Source: Lachnospiraceae bacterium (GTDB lineage Bacteria; Bacillota; Clostridia; Lachnospirales; Lachnospiraceae). Taken from it: a stretch of DNA of 50,502 nucleotides. How positions within the stretch are numbered: the stretch's first letter is position 1; each line of letters opens with the position of its first letter. Below the pieces are notes generated by a model, which was not told the DNA's origin, did not search any database, and worked only from the letters and a program-made list of their open reading frames with translations. Shown in pieces: positions 35,583 through 44,682 of the stretch. Location: the NCBI GenBank assembly GCA_030524705.1, contig JAUNGD010000019.1:5677-56178 (forward strand). The letters run 5' to 3'. A program made the position numbers and the translations under genes.

Positions 35583-35651
35583 ATCTTATTCTTCTCGCCT
35601 TCAAAGTCAAGAACATGAAAGCAATTTATAAAGATTTCATATTTATAAAGA
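35583..35651 (-). promoter_or_regulatory. Promoter of the RND gene with upstream direct repeats
   Basis: TTGACT (35610-35605), 16 bases, TAAGAT (35588-35583) on the minus strand. Just upstream the 11-mer ATTTATAAAGA is repeated at 35624-35634 and 35641-35651, which could bind a regulator or act as an AT-rich UP element. Confidence 0.5.
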
Positions 35652-35669
35652 ACAAGGCTGGAGGCGCGC

Positions 35670-37016
35670 TTACAGTTTTTTCAGATGTGTCTGGTACGTG
35701 ACGGCAAACAGCACCACGGCCAGAGCCGCCGCCAGGTAATCCGTCACCGGCTGACTGGCCGCAAGCATCCTTGCCGAGTCAAACACATTCTGAAAAATCA
35801 GCAGGATCGGTATGTAGATCAGCCCCTGCCTGCTGACAGACAAGATCAGCGCAGGCAGAGCCGCACCCGTCGCCTGTATCGCATTGATGAACACAAACAA
35901 AATCCCCATCACAGGCCCGGAATAAATATACGTCCGGGCAAACTGGATGCCGTAATCATACGCATCCGGATTATCCAGAAACGCTTTTACAAGAACGCCC
36001 GCCCCGAAGTAGCAGATAGCAGTCATAATCATGCTCAGGCAAAATGCCAGGGCCAGGGAAAATTTCATAACGTCCATATACCGCTTTCTGTTGCCCGCCC
36101 CGTAGCAGTAGCCCAGAAGCGGCTGGATCCCGCTTCCAAGACCGATCAGCAGCATAACCACGATCATATTTACCTTCATGGCGACGCCCAGGCCGGCCAC
36201 CGCCATATCTCCGTAATTCGCCATCAGGTTATTGATAATAATATTCGATACACTCAGCAGAATGCTGTTCAGGGACGCCGGAATACCGATGGCCATAACC
36301 CCTGATGCAACACCGTTTCCCACCGCGTAGTCCTTCGGCCGGATAGACAGCATGGATTTTGGGGAAGCAAGGTGTACGACGTAAAAGCCCGCCGAAAAAA
36401 TATTTCCGATCACCGTAGCGATAGCCGCCCCGGCAACATTCCAGCCAAAGCCAAGAATCATCAAGGGATCCAGTACAATATTCATCAGATTACCGATGAT
36501 CATTCCCATCATTGCCGTTTTGGCTTTCCCCTCCGCCCGGATGATGTTGCTGAAGGAATTGCTGACGATCAAAAAAGGAATCCCCAGCGCTACAATATTC
36601 AGGTACTGCGCGGCATATTCCATTGTATCGCTGCTGGCGCCCACGGCCCGGCAGATCGGTTTCACGAAAATCCAGATAAAAACCATTGCTATGATTCCGA
36701 TGATGAAGCCGCTCCAGAAGCAAAAGGCAGACGTCGTTTTCGCCTTTTGCTCCTTTCCCTCTCCCAGCATTCTGGAGATCAGGGAGGTCCCGCCGATGCC
36801 AAAAAGCATACCTACCGCCATGAAAAGCAAAAATACCGGCGTAGCCACCGATACGGCCGCAACCATATAGGCGTCTTTAGTCTGGCCGATAAAAAAAGTG
36901 TCCGCCAGATTGTACACCAGCACCATGAGCATGCTGACGATGGACGGGATCACGTTGGTGATAACCGCTTTGGGCACCGGCGCATTTTCAAAAATTTCTG
37001 TTGTTTTATCTCTCAT
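35670..37016 (-). CDS. MATE family efflux transporter (MarR-linked)
   Basis: 448 residues, about twelve membrane segments in two halves (KAVITNVIPSIVSMLMVLVYNLADTFFIG-type opening, IGIPASLNSILLSVSN second-half hallmark). It starts 3 bases after the MarR stop with GAGGAGG inside the MarR gene, so the pair is co-transcribed and the MarR protein most likely controls this pump. The closest families are the Clostridia MepA/NorM-like MATE proteins. Confidence 0.92.
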   Translation of the reverse strand: MRDKTTEIFENAPVPKAVITNVIPSIVSMLMVLVYNLADTFFIGQTKDAYMVAAVSVATPVFLLFMAVGMLFGIGGTSLISRMLGEGKEQKAKTTSAFCFWSGFIIGIIAMVFIWIFVKPICRAVGASSDTMEYAAQYLNIVALGIPFLIVSNSFSNIIRAEGKAKTAMMGMIIGNLMNIVLDPLMILGFGWNVAGAAIATVIGNIFSAGFYVVHLASPKSMLSIRPKDYAVGNGVASGVMAIGIPASLNSILLSVSNIIINNLMANYGDMAVAGLGVAMKVNMIVVMLLIGLGSGIQPLLGYCYGAGNRKRYMDVMKFSLALAFCLSMIMTAICYFGAGVLVKAFLDNPDAYDYGIQFARTYIYSGPVMGILFVFINAIQATGAALPALILSVSRQGLIYIPILLIFQNVFDSARMLAASQPVTDYLAAALAVVLFAVTYQTHLKKL

Positions 37017-37019
37017 CTC

Positions 37020-37460
37020 TTATTCCTCCTCTGTCACAAATTCCCGGATGACATTTTCATAGATCCGGCGCAGCATATCGTTCAGCTGCCGCTCCTCTTC
37101 CTGGGTAATTCCTTCAAACAGCAGACGCTCCACCCGTTCCAGCTCCTTCTTATCGGTTTCAATGATCTCCTTTCCCTTCTCCGTCAGAAAAATAGGCTTC
37201 ATCCTTGTTCCCGGCGCCGCCTCCTCCCGGCAAATCAGCTGCTTTTTCTCCAGAAGCTTCAGAATGTGTATGACGCTGGTATGCTTTACGCCAAAGAAGT
37301 CCGCTATCCCGGACAGCGTATTTTCCGGGGCTTCGTGAAAGGCCAGATAAATCAGCGTGTCCATCTGCGGCGCTGTCAGCCCATACTGTTTCAGGGCACG
37401 GTTGCGCCCTCTCTGCATTGCAACGTGTATTTTTTTCACATATAATCCTGTTTCTATCAT
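37020..37460 (-). CDS. MarR-family regulator
   Basis: 146 residues with the MarR winged helix (GLTAPQMDTLIYLAFHE, LSGIADFFGVKHTSVIHILKLLEKK, FLTEKGKEIIE). It heads the operon with the MATE pump. Its promoter carries a perfect ATGTAGC-AA-GCTACAT palindrome next to the -10 box, the expected autoregulatory operator. Family members release DNA when small aromatic or drug-like ligands bind. Confidence 0.93.
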   Translation of the reverse strand: MIETGLYVKKIHVAMQRGRNRALKQYGLTAPQMDTLIYLAFHEAPENTLSGIADFFGVKHTSVIHILKLLEKKQLICREEAAPGTRMKPIFLTEKGKEIIETDKKELERVERLLFEGITQEEERQLNDMLRRIYENVIREFVTEEE

Positions 37461-37476
37461 ATTCCCGCCTCCTTTT

Positions 37477-37519
37477 ATGTAGCAAGCTACATATTATGAT
37501 AAATTTCAGGGAATGTCAA
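37477..37519 (-). promoter_or_regulatory. MarR promoter and perfect 16-bp operator
   Basis: TTGACA (37519-37514), 17 bases, TAATAT (37496-37491) on the minus strand, followed directly by the palindrome ATGTAGCTTGCTACAT (37492-37477), which spans the start-site region. Confidence 0.85.
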
Positions 37520-37564
37520 GAAGCTTTGCTGCAAAAGCCTCCGGCATTCCCCGAACGTCCTTTC

Positions 37565-38956
37565 TCATCTTGATTTTTCATAATCCTTCAGTGCGGCAAT
37601 GGCCTGTCCTGACAGCGGCAGCAGCGCCGCCATATTAAAAATCGTCATCAGCCCGATGCCAACGTCCCCCAGATCCCAGACGAAGGTGTACGCAGCCAGC
37701 CCTCCGACAAACAGCATCACCAGCGCCACAATTTTGTAAACAGTCTGAGATACCCAATTGTCTCCGAAAAGATACGCCACATTTGGCCTTGCATAAAACA
37801 GGATGCCGATAAAAGTGGAAAAGCTAAACAGAAGCAAAATAACCGCTGTAAAAATAACGCCGAAGCTTCCGAAATGGAACCGCATGGCCTCCTGCAGAAG
37901 GTCCATGCCCACCAGCCCTTCGATCCTTTCCGCCGGAACCAGAAGCATAATCAAGGCCGAACAGCTGCAAATTACAATCGTATCCACAAATACCCCGAAG
38001 GCCTGCAACAGCCCCGCCTTGGCCGGATGATCAACATCGGCAGCCGCAGCCGCACATGGCGCCGAGCCGGAGCCTGCCTCATTGGAAAACAGCCCCCGCT
38101 TGACGCCGTTCATCAGCACCGCGCCGAAGCCTCCGGCTGCCGCCTGCCGGAATCCAAAGGCCTCCGCAAAAATCCTCTGAAAGACGGCCGGCAGCGCCCC
38201 GGCATTCTTTACTATAATGAAGATCGTCATCAAAAGATAGCAGCCTGCCATGACGGGCACAATGACATCCAGCACCTTCACTGTCGCGTTTTTGCGCAGC
38301 ACAATGACTGCTGCGGCTGCCACCAGAACAATCGTGGTATACAGCGGCGGAATGTGAAGCGCATTGTCCACGGCAGAGGTCACAGAATTGCCGATCACCT
38401 GGCTGATGCCGCACCAGCAGATCAGACCCGAAACGGCAAACAGCGCCGCGGTCAGGCTGTACCTGCGAGGTCTGTCCGCGTGCTTCCTTTTTCTCATCAT
38501 AAAGGAATGAATATAATACGCAGGCCCTCCGCGGTATCCTCCGTACAGAGGATCCTTCTGCTTATAAATCTGAGCCAGCGCCGCCTCTGCAAAGGCCGTA
38601 GAGGAACCGAGAAGCGCCATCAGCCACATCCAGAACACAGCTCCCGCTCCTCCGGCAGAAATCGCGGCGACCACTCCCACCAGATTGCCCATTCCGACTC
38701 TCGTGGCCGTGGACACGATCAGAGCCTGCAGTCCTGAAATACTGTTTTTCTCCGTCGTTTTCTTTTTTTCCGCCGCAATGCGCAGCATATCCGGGAACAG
38801 GCGGATCAGCACAAACCTCGTCCGAACCGTAAAATAAATCCCCGCCGGAACGAGAATCAGGACCAGCAGAGAAAGCCCGGCAGTCCCGCCGCCCGGAACC
38901 GGAATCGTAATCAGGTCACCCCACATAAAATCATACAGTACACGAATCATCTCCAT
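37565..38956 (-). CDS. Alanine/glycine:sodium symporter (AGCS family)
   Basis: 463 residues with about eleven membrane segments. Family signatures include VSTATRVGMGNLVGVVAAISAGGAGAVFWMW near residue 80, GGPAYYIHSFM, and VKRGLFSNEAGSGSAPCAAAAA in the middle. These proteins import alanine or glycine with sodium. GAGGTG precedes the ATG. It is a single gene with its own promoter; its neighbours are unrelated. Confidence 0.92.
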   Translation of the reverse strand: MEMIRVLYDFMWGDLITIPVPGGGTAGLSLLVLILVPAGIYFTVRTRFVLIRLFPDMLRIAAEKKKTTEKNSISGLQALIVSTATRVGMGNLVGVVAAISAGGAGAVFWMWLMALLGSSTAFAEAALAQIYKQKDPLYGGYRGGPAYYIHSFMMRKRKHADRPRRYSLTAALFAVSGLICWCGISQVIGNSVTSAVDNALHIPPLYTTIVLVAAAAVIVLRKNATVKVLDVIVPVMAGCYLLMTIFIIVKNAGALPAVFQRIFAEAFGFRQAAAGGFGAVLMNGVKRGLFSNEAGSGSAPCAAAAADVDHPAKAGLLQAFGVFVDTIVICSCSALIMLLVPAERIEGLVGMDLLQEAMRFHFGSFGVIFTAVILLLFSFSTFIGILFYARPNVAYLFGDNWVSQTVYKIVALVMLFVGGLAAYTFVWDLGDVGIGLMTIFNMAALLPLSGQAIAALKDYEKSR

Positions 38957-38967
38957 ACCAACACCTC

Positions 38968-39005
38968 ACTGAATTCAGTATAGGTGGAAAATATGAATTT
39001 GTAAA
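38968..39005 (-). promoter_or_regulatory. Promoter of the AGCS gene with palindrome
   Basis: TTTACA (39005-39000), 17 bases, TATACT (38982-38977) on the minus strand. A perfect palindrome ACTGAATTCAGT (38968-38979) overlaps the -10 end and could be an operator. Confidence 0.65.
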
Positions 39006-39079
39006 ATTGATAGTTAAAATGAATACCATCTACTTTTTAGATGATTGATCTGCCCCGGGCAACCGGCCTTTGCAAATGG

Positions 39080-39619
39080 TTACGTCAGGTTCTGAAGCAG
39101 CATGATGTGATACATTTCGTCCTTTATTATCCGGGCGAGTACCGCATTCACGCCCTCATCGTTTATCACCCTCATATGCATTTTATACTGACTGACCGCC
39201 GCCTTTTCAGCCTCTATGTCAGCCGCGGCCATTCTTCCGATATTTTCCGAAATGTTCAGATATTCCGGCGTCCACATTTTTCTCGTCCCGTTCTTCTGCA
39301 TGGCCGTAAAATCAGCCCGACCGCCCAGAAGAAAAATCAATTCTCCCAGCTTCTGCAGGTGTACCATTTCTGCCATCGCAATTCCTAGAATCGTTTTCGC
39401 CAGCGGACATTTTTCACAGGACAGACTGTTTTCATGGTTAATGTACTGCGCGATCGCAGACATTTCAGAAACAGAGCCGCAGTAATCCACACTGAGCAGA
39501 TTCGCATACGTCTGGTTCTTCTCCTTTACCCGGACCGGCGGATAGGGCAGATCCATCATAATTGGTTTTACACCGGAAAAATTGCAGGTATTTTCCAGAT
39601 GAGACATTTTTTCTTCCAT
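39080..39619 (-). CDS. Ferritin-like diiron protein
   Basis: 179 residues predicted as a four-helix bundle with the ligands of a rubrerythrin/ferritin-like diiron site: Glu52, Glu84-x2-His87, Glu136 or 138, and Glu168-x2-His171. An extra pair of cysteines (68 and 71, SCEKC) might bind metal. Related Clostridia proteins are annotated as ferritin-like or manganese-catalase-like and are thought to handle peroxide or iron. The start at 39619 has AGGAG about 11 bases upstream. Confidence 0.75.
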   Translation of the reverse strand: MEEKMSHLENTCNFSGVKPIMMDLPYPPVRVKEKNQTYANLLSVDYCGSVSEMSAIAQYINHENSLSCEKCPLAKTILGIAMAEMVHLQKLGELIFLLGGRADFTAMQKNGTRKMWTPEYLNISENIGRMAAADIEAEKAAVSQYKMHMRVINDEGVNAVLARIIKDEMYHIMLLQNLT

Positions 39620-39708
39620 AATTGCGCACTCTCCTAAACGCTCCTTCTATCATAATATATTACGCAGCTCTCATCCTGTGCCCCTCTGCAGCTTTTCCCG
39701 CTCTTTCC

Positions 39709-40608
39709 TTACAGGTGATGAAGATTTCTCCGATATCGCTCCAGCTTTTCCTCTCCCACCGTGTCAATGATCTCATCAATCACCTCCAGCAGCCGTTTTC
39801 TGTCCTCCGGCAGGCTTCCCCGGAGTTGAACCGCGTTGGAAGCCCCCATAGCAGCGAAGATCACCGGAATATCAAGGCCTTCGATCAGCATTCTCATCTC
39901 CTTATACTTTTCGATTTCTCCCTCCTCCTTCCAGTTTCCGTTCCTGATCTCCTGATACAGCTCTGACTCCGGGTAGATTGTCAGCATATTTGCGCCGATC
40001 AGCCTCGGATGGAGCTGGTTGCACACCTCGGCGGTTTTCCTGGCGCCCTCCGCCCCTCTTCCTGCCCCGGAAATGCTGACCAGATAGAAAAAGCTGTAGC
40101 TGATGCCCGCTCGGTCCAGCCGCCTGCACTGCTCCAGAATATCCTTTGCCTGATATCCCTTGTTCATAAATTTCAGCGCTTCATCGTCCGCCGTCTCAAT
40201 TCCGATGGTCAGGCCGTCATAGCCCGCCTTCTGCAGCATTTCCAGCTCTTCGTCTGTTTTTATCGTAATATCGGTGATCCGGGCAAAGCATCCGATGGTC
40301 CGGCACTCAGGAAAATACCTGTATACCAGCTCTGCAATGGCCAGCAGCTTATCCGCTTTGAGCACAAAGGGGTTCGCCCCCGTCAAAAAGGTCCGGGAAA
40401 CGGTGCCCTGCTTCCATAATTTATACTGCTCCTTCGCTTCTATGAGATCCGCCTCCACATCCTCCAGCGGCGACATGCGGAACGCAAAGGGCAGATCCTT
40501 GTACAGCGTACAAAATTTGCATCTGTGATGCGTGCAGCCTGCGGTGACCTCCAGCAAAAGAGACGAAGCCTCATAGGGCGGTCTCCATATTGTTCCTGTA
40601 TAATGCAT
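39709..40608 (-). CDS. Radical SAM protein with a CX4CX2C cluster motif
   Basis: 299 residues. The opening YTGTIWRPPYEASSLLLE is followed by Cys25, Cys30 and Cys33 (GCTHHRCKFCTLY), one residue wider than the usual CX3CX2C. Later motifs fit the radical SAM barrel (LTGANPFV, GLTIGIETADDEALKFMNKG). Homologues with this spacing are, as far as I recall, common in Clostridia, and their reaction is unknown. GAGGATTT precedes the ATG. It is divergent from the HxlR regulator across a 250-base gap. Confidence 0.88.
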   Translation of the reverse strand: MHYTGTIWRPPYEASSLLLEVTAGCTHHRCKFCTLYKDLPFAFRMSPLEDVEADLIEAKEQYKLWKQGTVSRTFLTGANPFVLKADKLLAIAELVYRYFPECRTIGCFARITDITIKTDEELEMLQKAGYDGLTIGIETADDEALKFMNKGYQAKDILEQCRRLDRAGISYSFFYLVSISGAGRGAEGARKTAEVCNQLHPRLIGANMLTIYPESELYQEIRNGNWKEEGEIEKYKEMRMLIEGLDIPVIFAAMGASNAVQLRGSLPEDRKRLLEVIDEIIDTVGEEKLERYRRNLHHL

Positions 40609-40697
40609 AAATCCTCACTCCTCACGTTTTTCTGAAAACAGCTCTTAAGAATCCGGCCTGCCGTTTCTGAAAAAAGAGTACAAAAAAGCACAGTTTT

Positions 40698-40793
40698 CTT
40701 CAAGTACTGTCTTTTTTTAATCTCAGTACACTTTTTGATACTATCTTCGAAAAAATACCGTGTCTTGTTTTTGCTTCCGCTTTTGGATATACT
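40698..40793. promoter_or_regulatory. Divergent promoters and inverted repeat between radical SAM and HxlR genes
   Basis: Minus strand: TTGAAG (40703-40698), 17 bases, then TACTCT for the radical SAM gene. Plus strand: TTGTTT (40765-40770), 17 bases, TATACT (40788-40793) for HxlR. Between them GTACTG (40704-40709) and CAGTAC (40724-40729) form an inverted repeat touching the minus -35, a possible HxlR site. Confidence 0.5.
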
Positions 40794-40857
40794 GTGGACA
40801 GATCATTCATGCGCCCTGTCTCACAGAGCGCCGCAAAAAACTGAAAGAGGAAAAGCA

Positions 40858-41220
40858 ATGGCCGATAACAAATTTAATACCGAAGAAATGATTGCACGAT
40901 GCGTTCCGATGAGCACGCTGCAGTCCGTGTTGAGCGGAAAATGGAAAATACTGATTCTCTGGTACGTGACCTTCTACAGGGTTCAGCGCTTCGGAGAGCT
41001 GATGCGCCGTCTGGAGGGCATCACGCAGTCCACCCTGACAAAACAGCTCCGGGAGCTGGAGCAGGACGGCTTTCTGCACCGGGAAATTTACAGGGAAATC
41101 CCGCCCCGGGTGGAATACACCCTGACAGAGCTGGGCGAAAGCTTTGTCCCGGTGCTCCAGACCATGATGGCCTGGAGCGAGACCCATCTCTGCCCGGATT
41201 ATGTAAACCCATATAAATGA
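40858..41220 (+). CDS. HxlR-family winged-helix regulator
   Basis: 120 residues with the HxlR core: LSGKWKILILWYVTF, RFGELMRRLEGITQSTLTKQLRELEQDGF, REIYREIPPRVEYTLTELG. It also has an N-terminal Cys (Cys15) in the position used for electrophile or redox sensing in some family members. AGAGGA lies 6 bases before the ATG. The gene converges with a MATE pump and diverges from the radical SAM gene; either could be its target. Confidence 0.9.
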   Translation: MADNKFNTEEMIARCVPMSTLQSVLSGKWKILILWYVTFYRVQRFGELMRRLEGITQSTLTKQLRELEQDGFLHREIYREIPPRVEYTLTELGESFVPVLQTMMAWSETHLCPDYVNPYK

Positions 41221-41242
41221 TCCTTTCTTTCCCGGCCGGATG

Positions 41243-42580
41243 TTACCTTCCCTCCGGCAAGGCCGCCCTGCGGTAGATAAACCAGGATATGACCGCCGCC
41301 AGCAGTTCCGTCACCCAAAACGCGTGCCATACGCCCCGGGCGCCCAGAAAACGGCTCAAAAGGAAGGCCGCCGGAATAATCACCACCGTATAACGGAGCA
41401 GCGAAATCACCAGGGACGGACCGCCCTTTCCCAGCCCCTCCAGCGCTCCAGAGGAGATGACGGAAACCGAGGACACAATAAAACCGAGGCTGATGATCCG
41501 CAGGGCCTCTGCTCCGATGCGGATAGTCTCGCTGTTCACCGTAAACAGGCCGATCAGCCGGTTTGGATCAAGCCAGCACAGCACCGTTCCCACGGCCATA
41601 ATCGCCGCCGTCAGAAACAGCGCCGTCATGTAAAGCCCCTTCACCCGCCTGTGCTCCTTTGCTCCATAATTGTATCCGATCAGCGGCCGCAGCCCCTGAA
41701 CGATTCCGTTTGCCGTCAGATAAATAAAGGTCTGAAGCTTGTAATAGACACCCAGGACAACAACGTAGGCCTGGGAATAAGAAGCCAGTATCGCATTCAG
41801 CGACGATACCAGCAGCGACGGCAGCGCCAGATTCAAGGTCGCCGGAATCCCCACCGAGTACAGCCTGAGCACCGTATTTTTTTCAAAGGCTGCGTATTTT
41901 TTCCCGATCCTTACATGGATCGGTCTCACAAAATAGATGACGACATAGATAGCCAGGCTGATCGTCTGCCCGATACCGGTAGCCAGCGCCGCCCCTTCAA
42001 TTCCCATTTCCGGGAAAATGCCGATCCCAAAGATCAAAAGCGGATCCAAAATGATATTGGAGATACAGCCGCACAGCATACTCAGCATGGTCATCGTCAT
42101 TTTTCCCACCGATTGAAAGACCTTTTCTGCGGTCATACCCATCGCAATGATCACCGCAAAGCTGAAGGCAATGCGGGAATACCGGATCCCCAAATCAACG
42201 ACCTGCAAATCGTCCGTAAACATCCGCAAAAAGGCCGGCATGATCCCAATGCCTCCGACGGACAAAAGAATCCCGTGCAGAATGCTGAGCAGCAGCCCCT
42301 GTGTGGCCGCCGCATTTGCCTTCTTATTTTCCCCCGCTCCCAAAAAGAAAGAAATCACAGCGTTGATTCCGATGGAAAAGCCGATCGTAACCGCATTGAT
42401 AAAGTTCTGGACCGGATAAACAAGGGAAAGCGCCGTCATGGCATCCTCGCTGATCTTCGCCACAAAAAAGCTGTCAACAATATTGTACAGCGAATTGACC
42501 ATCATGGACAATACCATCGGCAGCGACATGGACAAAAGCAATGGCAGGACTGGTTTTTCTTTCATAAATGTCTGGTTCAT
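41243..42580 (-). CDS. MATE family efflux transporter
   Basis: 445 residues with twelve membrane segments. Hallmarks are VLPLLLSMSLPMVLSMMVNSLYNIVDSFFVA at the start and VGIPATLNLALPSLL at the second half. GAGGAG lies 9 bases before the ATG. This is the third MATE gene in the window, and it differs clearly from the other two, so it is not a recent duplicate. The substrate is unknown. Confidence 0.92.
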   Translation of the reverse strand: MNQTFMKEKPVLPLLLSMSLPMVLSMMVNSLYNIVDSFFVAKISEDAMTALSLVYPVQNFINAVTIGFSIGINAVISFFLGAGENKKANAAATQGLLLSILHGILLSVGGIGIMPAFLRMFTDDLQVVDLGIRYSRIAFSFAVIIAMGMTAEKVFQSVGKMTMTMLSMLCGCISNIILDPLLIFGIGIFPEMGIEGAALATGIGQTISLAIYVVIYFVRPIHVRIGKKYAAFEKNTVLRLYSVGIPATLNLALPSLLVSSLNAILASYSQAYVVVLGVYYKLQTFIYLTANGIVQGLRPLIGYNYGAKEHRRVKGLYMTALFLTAAIMAVGTVLCWLDPNRLIGLFTVNSETIRIGAEALRIISLGFIVSSVSVISSGALEGLGKGGPSLVISLLRYTVVIIPAAFLLSRFLGARGVWHAFWVTELLAAVISWFIYRRAALPEGR

Positions 42581-42696
42581 ATTTCATTACTCCTCTTCTG
42601 TTCTGGTTCCTCACAGATCTGCCATAAAGCGCATTTTTCTGTGATATAACAAAAAGTGTGCTTCAGCGTGACAAGGTCTTTCCTGCTACGTAAAAA

Positions 42697-42730
42697 GCCA
42701 CACAACTATCTGATCAGATAATTGTGTGGC
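42697..42730. terminator. Long hairpin terminator
   Basis: GCCACACAA pairs with TTGTGTGGC around a 14-bp perfect palindrome TATCTGATCAGATA, giving a stem of about 16 bp with one mismatch. On the minus strand it is followed by TTTTTACG, so it ends transcription from the MFS gene (70 bases downstream of its stop). The surrounding 42581-42799 holds no gene. Confidence 0.85.
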
Positions 42731-42799
42731 GAAAAGTAAGCATGAAACTGTTACGAAAAATCCACTCACGTCTACAAGGAGACGGTTTTATGGAGCTGA

Positions 42800-43990
42800 T
42801 TATATACACTGCTCCGGCTGTTTGTCAACTCTTTTTGTCCCCGCAAAGAACAAAACCGTTCCCGCCGCGGTACAGGCCGCCGCAGCAATCAGCATCCGGG
42901 ACACGCCAAAAGCGTCGATCATTTTGCCGCCCAGGAAATTTCCAAAGACAGAGCCTATGGTAAACGCCGTCGTCACCATAGCCTGGGCTTTTACCTGGTT
43001 CTTCTCATCTATCACCTGATTTGCATAATACACAGATGCCGGTACATAGATGCCAAAGGAACCAAGCTGCAGAACCTGCGCAGCATAGATCCCTCCCACA
43101 TTAGTGCAGAAGCAAAATGCAACGGCCTTTATGGTCCAGCATACGGCGGCTGCGCGAAGAAGCGTTTCCACCCGCACACGTTTTACAAGCTTATCAAAAA
43201 ATACCATGACCGGTATTTCACAGACCGCCGCCACGGACACGGCAATTCCCATGCTGCCGCTGTCTCCGCCAACGTTTTGTACCATCTGGAACATGTAGGT
43301 ATTTGTCATAAAGTGAAAAATGAACATAATGACAACGCCAAAAAGAAAAACGGTAAACGTCTTATACTTTTTAAACAGCACCAGAAAGCTGTCCTCACCC
43401 GCGCTTTCCCCTGCCTGCCGGTGCACGATTTTAATCTGAAAGCTAAAGGATATTGCTATAAACAGGAGAAAAAGCAAAACAGCAATAACCGGTATGACCG
43501 TTACGCCATATTTACCGGTCAGTGCCCCCGCCAGATAGGAAACCAAAGCGTAGGCCACCGAGCCAATTCCTCTGGCGAATCCAAAGTTCACCTTTTCTCC
43601 CCGGTTTATGTAGTACATCCCCACGGCATTGACCAGGGGCTGAAGTATGAGCTGCGATACCAACGCCACAAAAAACAAGATACTGACGGCCTTAAATCCA
43701 TTTCCCACAGCAATCAGCAGCGCCAAAGCGGCCGTACTTACTCCGCTGAGCAGCAGAACCAGCTCCTTTAAAGAAATTCTTCCTTCTTTATCCGCCTTTG
43801 CTGCCACCGCCGGCTGCAGCAAGGCAGCAAAAATATTTACCAGCGCCATCATAACGCCGGTCTGTCCCGCCGTGAAGCCTTTTCCGTCCAGGTAAACCGC
43901 CGCATACCCGTTTAGCGCACAGAAAATTCCCCAATACGCCGTCTGAATCAAAGCATACCTTACATTCAGAAACCTTTCTGTCCTCTCCAT
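42800..43990 (-). CDS. MFS transporter (LacY/NupG-like MFS_1 branch)
   Basis: About 396 residues with twelve membrane segments. The opening RYALIQTAYWGIFCALNGYAAVYL and the middle INRGEKVNFGFARGIGSVAYALVSYLAG are typical of the MFS_1-like branch that holds oligosaccharide and nucleoside proton symporters. The ATG at 43990 lies 12 bases after AAGGAG. A TTG at 44020 is also open. It follows the DNA glycosylase gene by 48 bases, so they may be co-transcribed. Substrate not predictable. Confidence 0.85.
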   Translation of the reverse strand: MERTERFLNVRYALIQTAYWGIFCALNGYAAVYLDGKGFTAGQTGVMMALVNIFAALLQPAVAAKADKEGRISLKELVLLLSGVSTAALALLIAVGNGFKAVSILFFVALVSQLILQPLVNAVGMYYINRGEKVNFGFARGIGSVAYALVSYLAGALTGKYGVTVIPVIAVLLFLLFIAISFSFQIKIVHRQAGESAGEDSFLVLFKKYKTFTVFLFGVVIMFIFHFMTNTYMFQMVQNVGGDSGSMGIAVSVAAVCEIPVMVFFDKLVKRVRVETLLRAAAVCWTIKAVAFCFCTNVGGIYAAQVLQLGSFGIYVPASVYYANQVIDEKNQVKAQAMVTTAFTIGSVFGNFLGGKMIDAFGVSRMLIAAAACTAAGTVLFFAGTKRVDKQPEQCI

Positions 43991-44038
43991 ATTCCATCTT
44001 AACTCCTTCGTATCCTTCAAATTTTCTTTGTATTGCCG

Positions 44039-44662
44039 TTATCTCTCTGCGTGGTACCGGACTTTCTGCCTTTCATCACTGATATACCGCACCTTTCCCA
44101 TATGTATCAATTGTTCATACCGATAGCACTCCGGGGAATGGTCATTTATGATTCCGCAGGCCTGCAGATGGGAAAATACGGTAATAGAGCCCAAATACTT
44201 AAAACCCCTCTTCTTCAAATCCCTGCTGATCTGATCCGACAATGCATTGCTCGCTTCTCCCTGTCCATTATGATGCTTCAGATACACCAGGCTTTCATAA
44301 TCCGAATAGGACCATATGTATTTGTCAAAGCTTCCGTATTCCTCTATGATCCGAAGAAACGCCCTTGCATTTCCTATAATGGCTTCTATTTTTCTTCTGG
44401 ATTTTATCATGCCCTCTTCAGCCATGATCCTGAGAATATCCTGCTCGGTATACTTTGCGATCTTCTCATAGTCAAAATCAGCAAAGCATTTTCTGAAAAT
44501 GTCACGTTTTTTCAGCATCATCGTCCAGTTCAGCCCGCATTGCATCACTTCCATAGAAATATACTCAAAATGCTTTCTGTCATCATGGAGCGGGAAGCCC
44601 CATTCCTCATCATGATATTTTTGCACAATGCCGCCGTCACAGCACCAACTGCACCTGTTCAT
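44039..44662 (-). CDS. tag: DNA-3-methyladenine glycosylase I
   Basis: 207 residues with the Tag family hallmarks: the opening MNRCSWC and YHDEEWGFPLHDD, central LNWTMMLKKRDIFRKCFADFD and the end region ACGIINDHSPEC. Cys4 and the later His and Cys (NDHSPEC) match the zinc ligands of the family. The enzyme removes 3-methyladenine from alkylated DNA. The ATG at 44662 has AAGGAGG 6 bases upstream. It is followed by the MFS gene. Confidence 0.93.
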   Translation of the reverse strand: MNRCSWCCDGGIVQKYHDEEWGFPLHDDRKHFEYISMEVMQCGLNWTMMLKKRDIFRKCFADFDYEKIAKYTEQDILRIMAEEGMIKSRRKIEAIIGNARAFLRIIEEYGSFDKYIWSYSDYESLVYLKHHNGQGEASNALSDQISRDLKKRGFKYLGSITVFSHLQACGIINDHSPECYRYEQLIHMGKVRYISDERQKVRYHAER

Positions 44663-44682
44663 AAATTCCTCCTTCACTGTCT

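Noticed and set aside
41240-42649. 469-codon open frame opposite the third MATE gene
   Set aside because: The product is a low-complexity His/Arg/Gln-rich shadow of the minus-strand membrane protein, which is the true gene.
43788-43997. Alternative frame starting closer to the AAGGAG before the MFS gene
   Set aside because: That ATG opens a 69-codon frame without membrane segments; the MFS frame has the family sequence.
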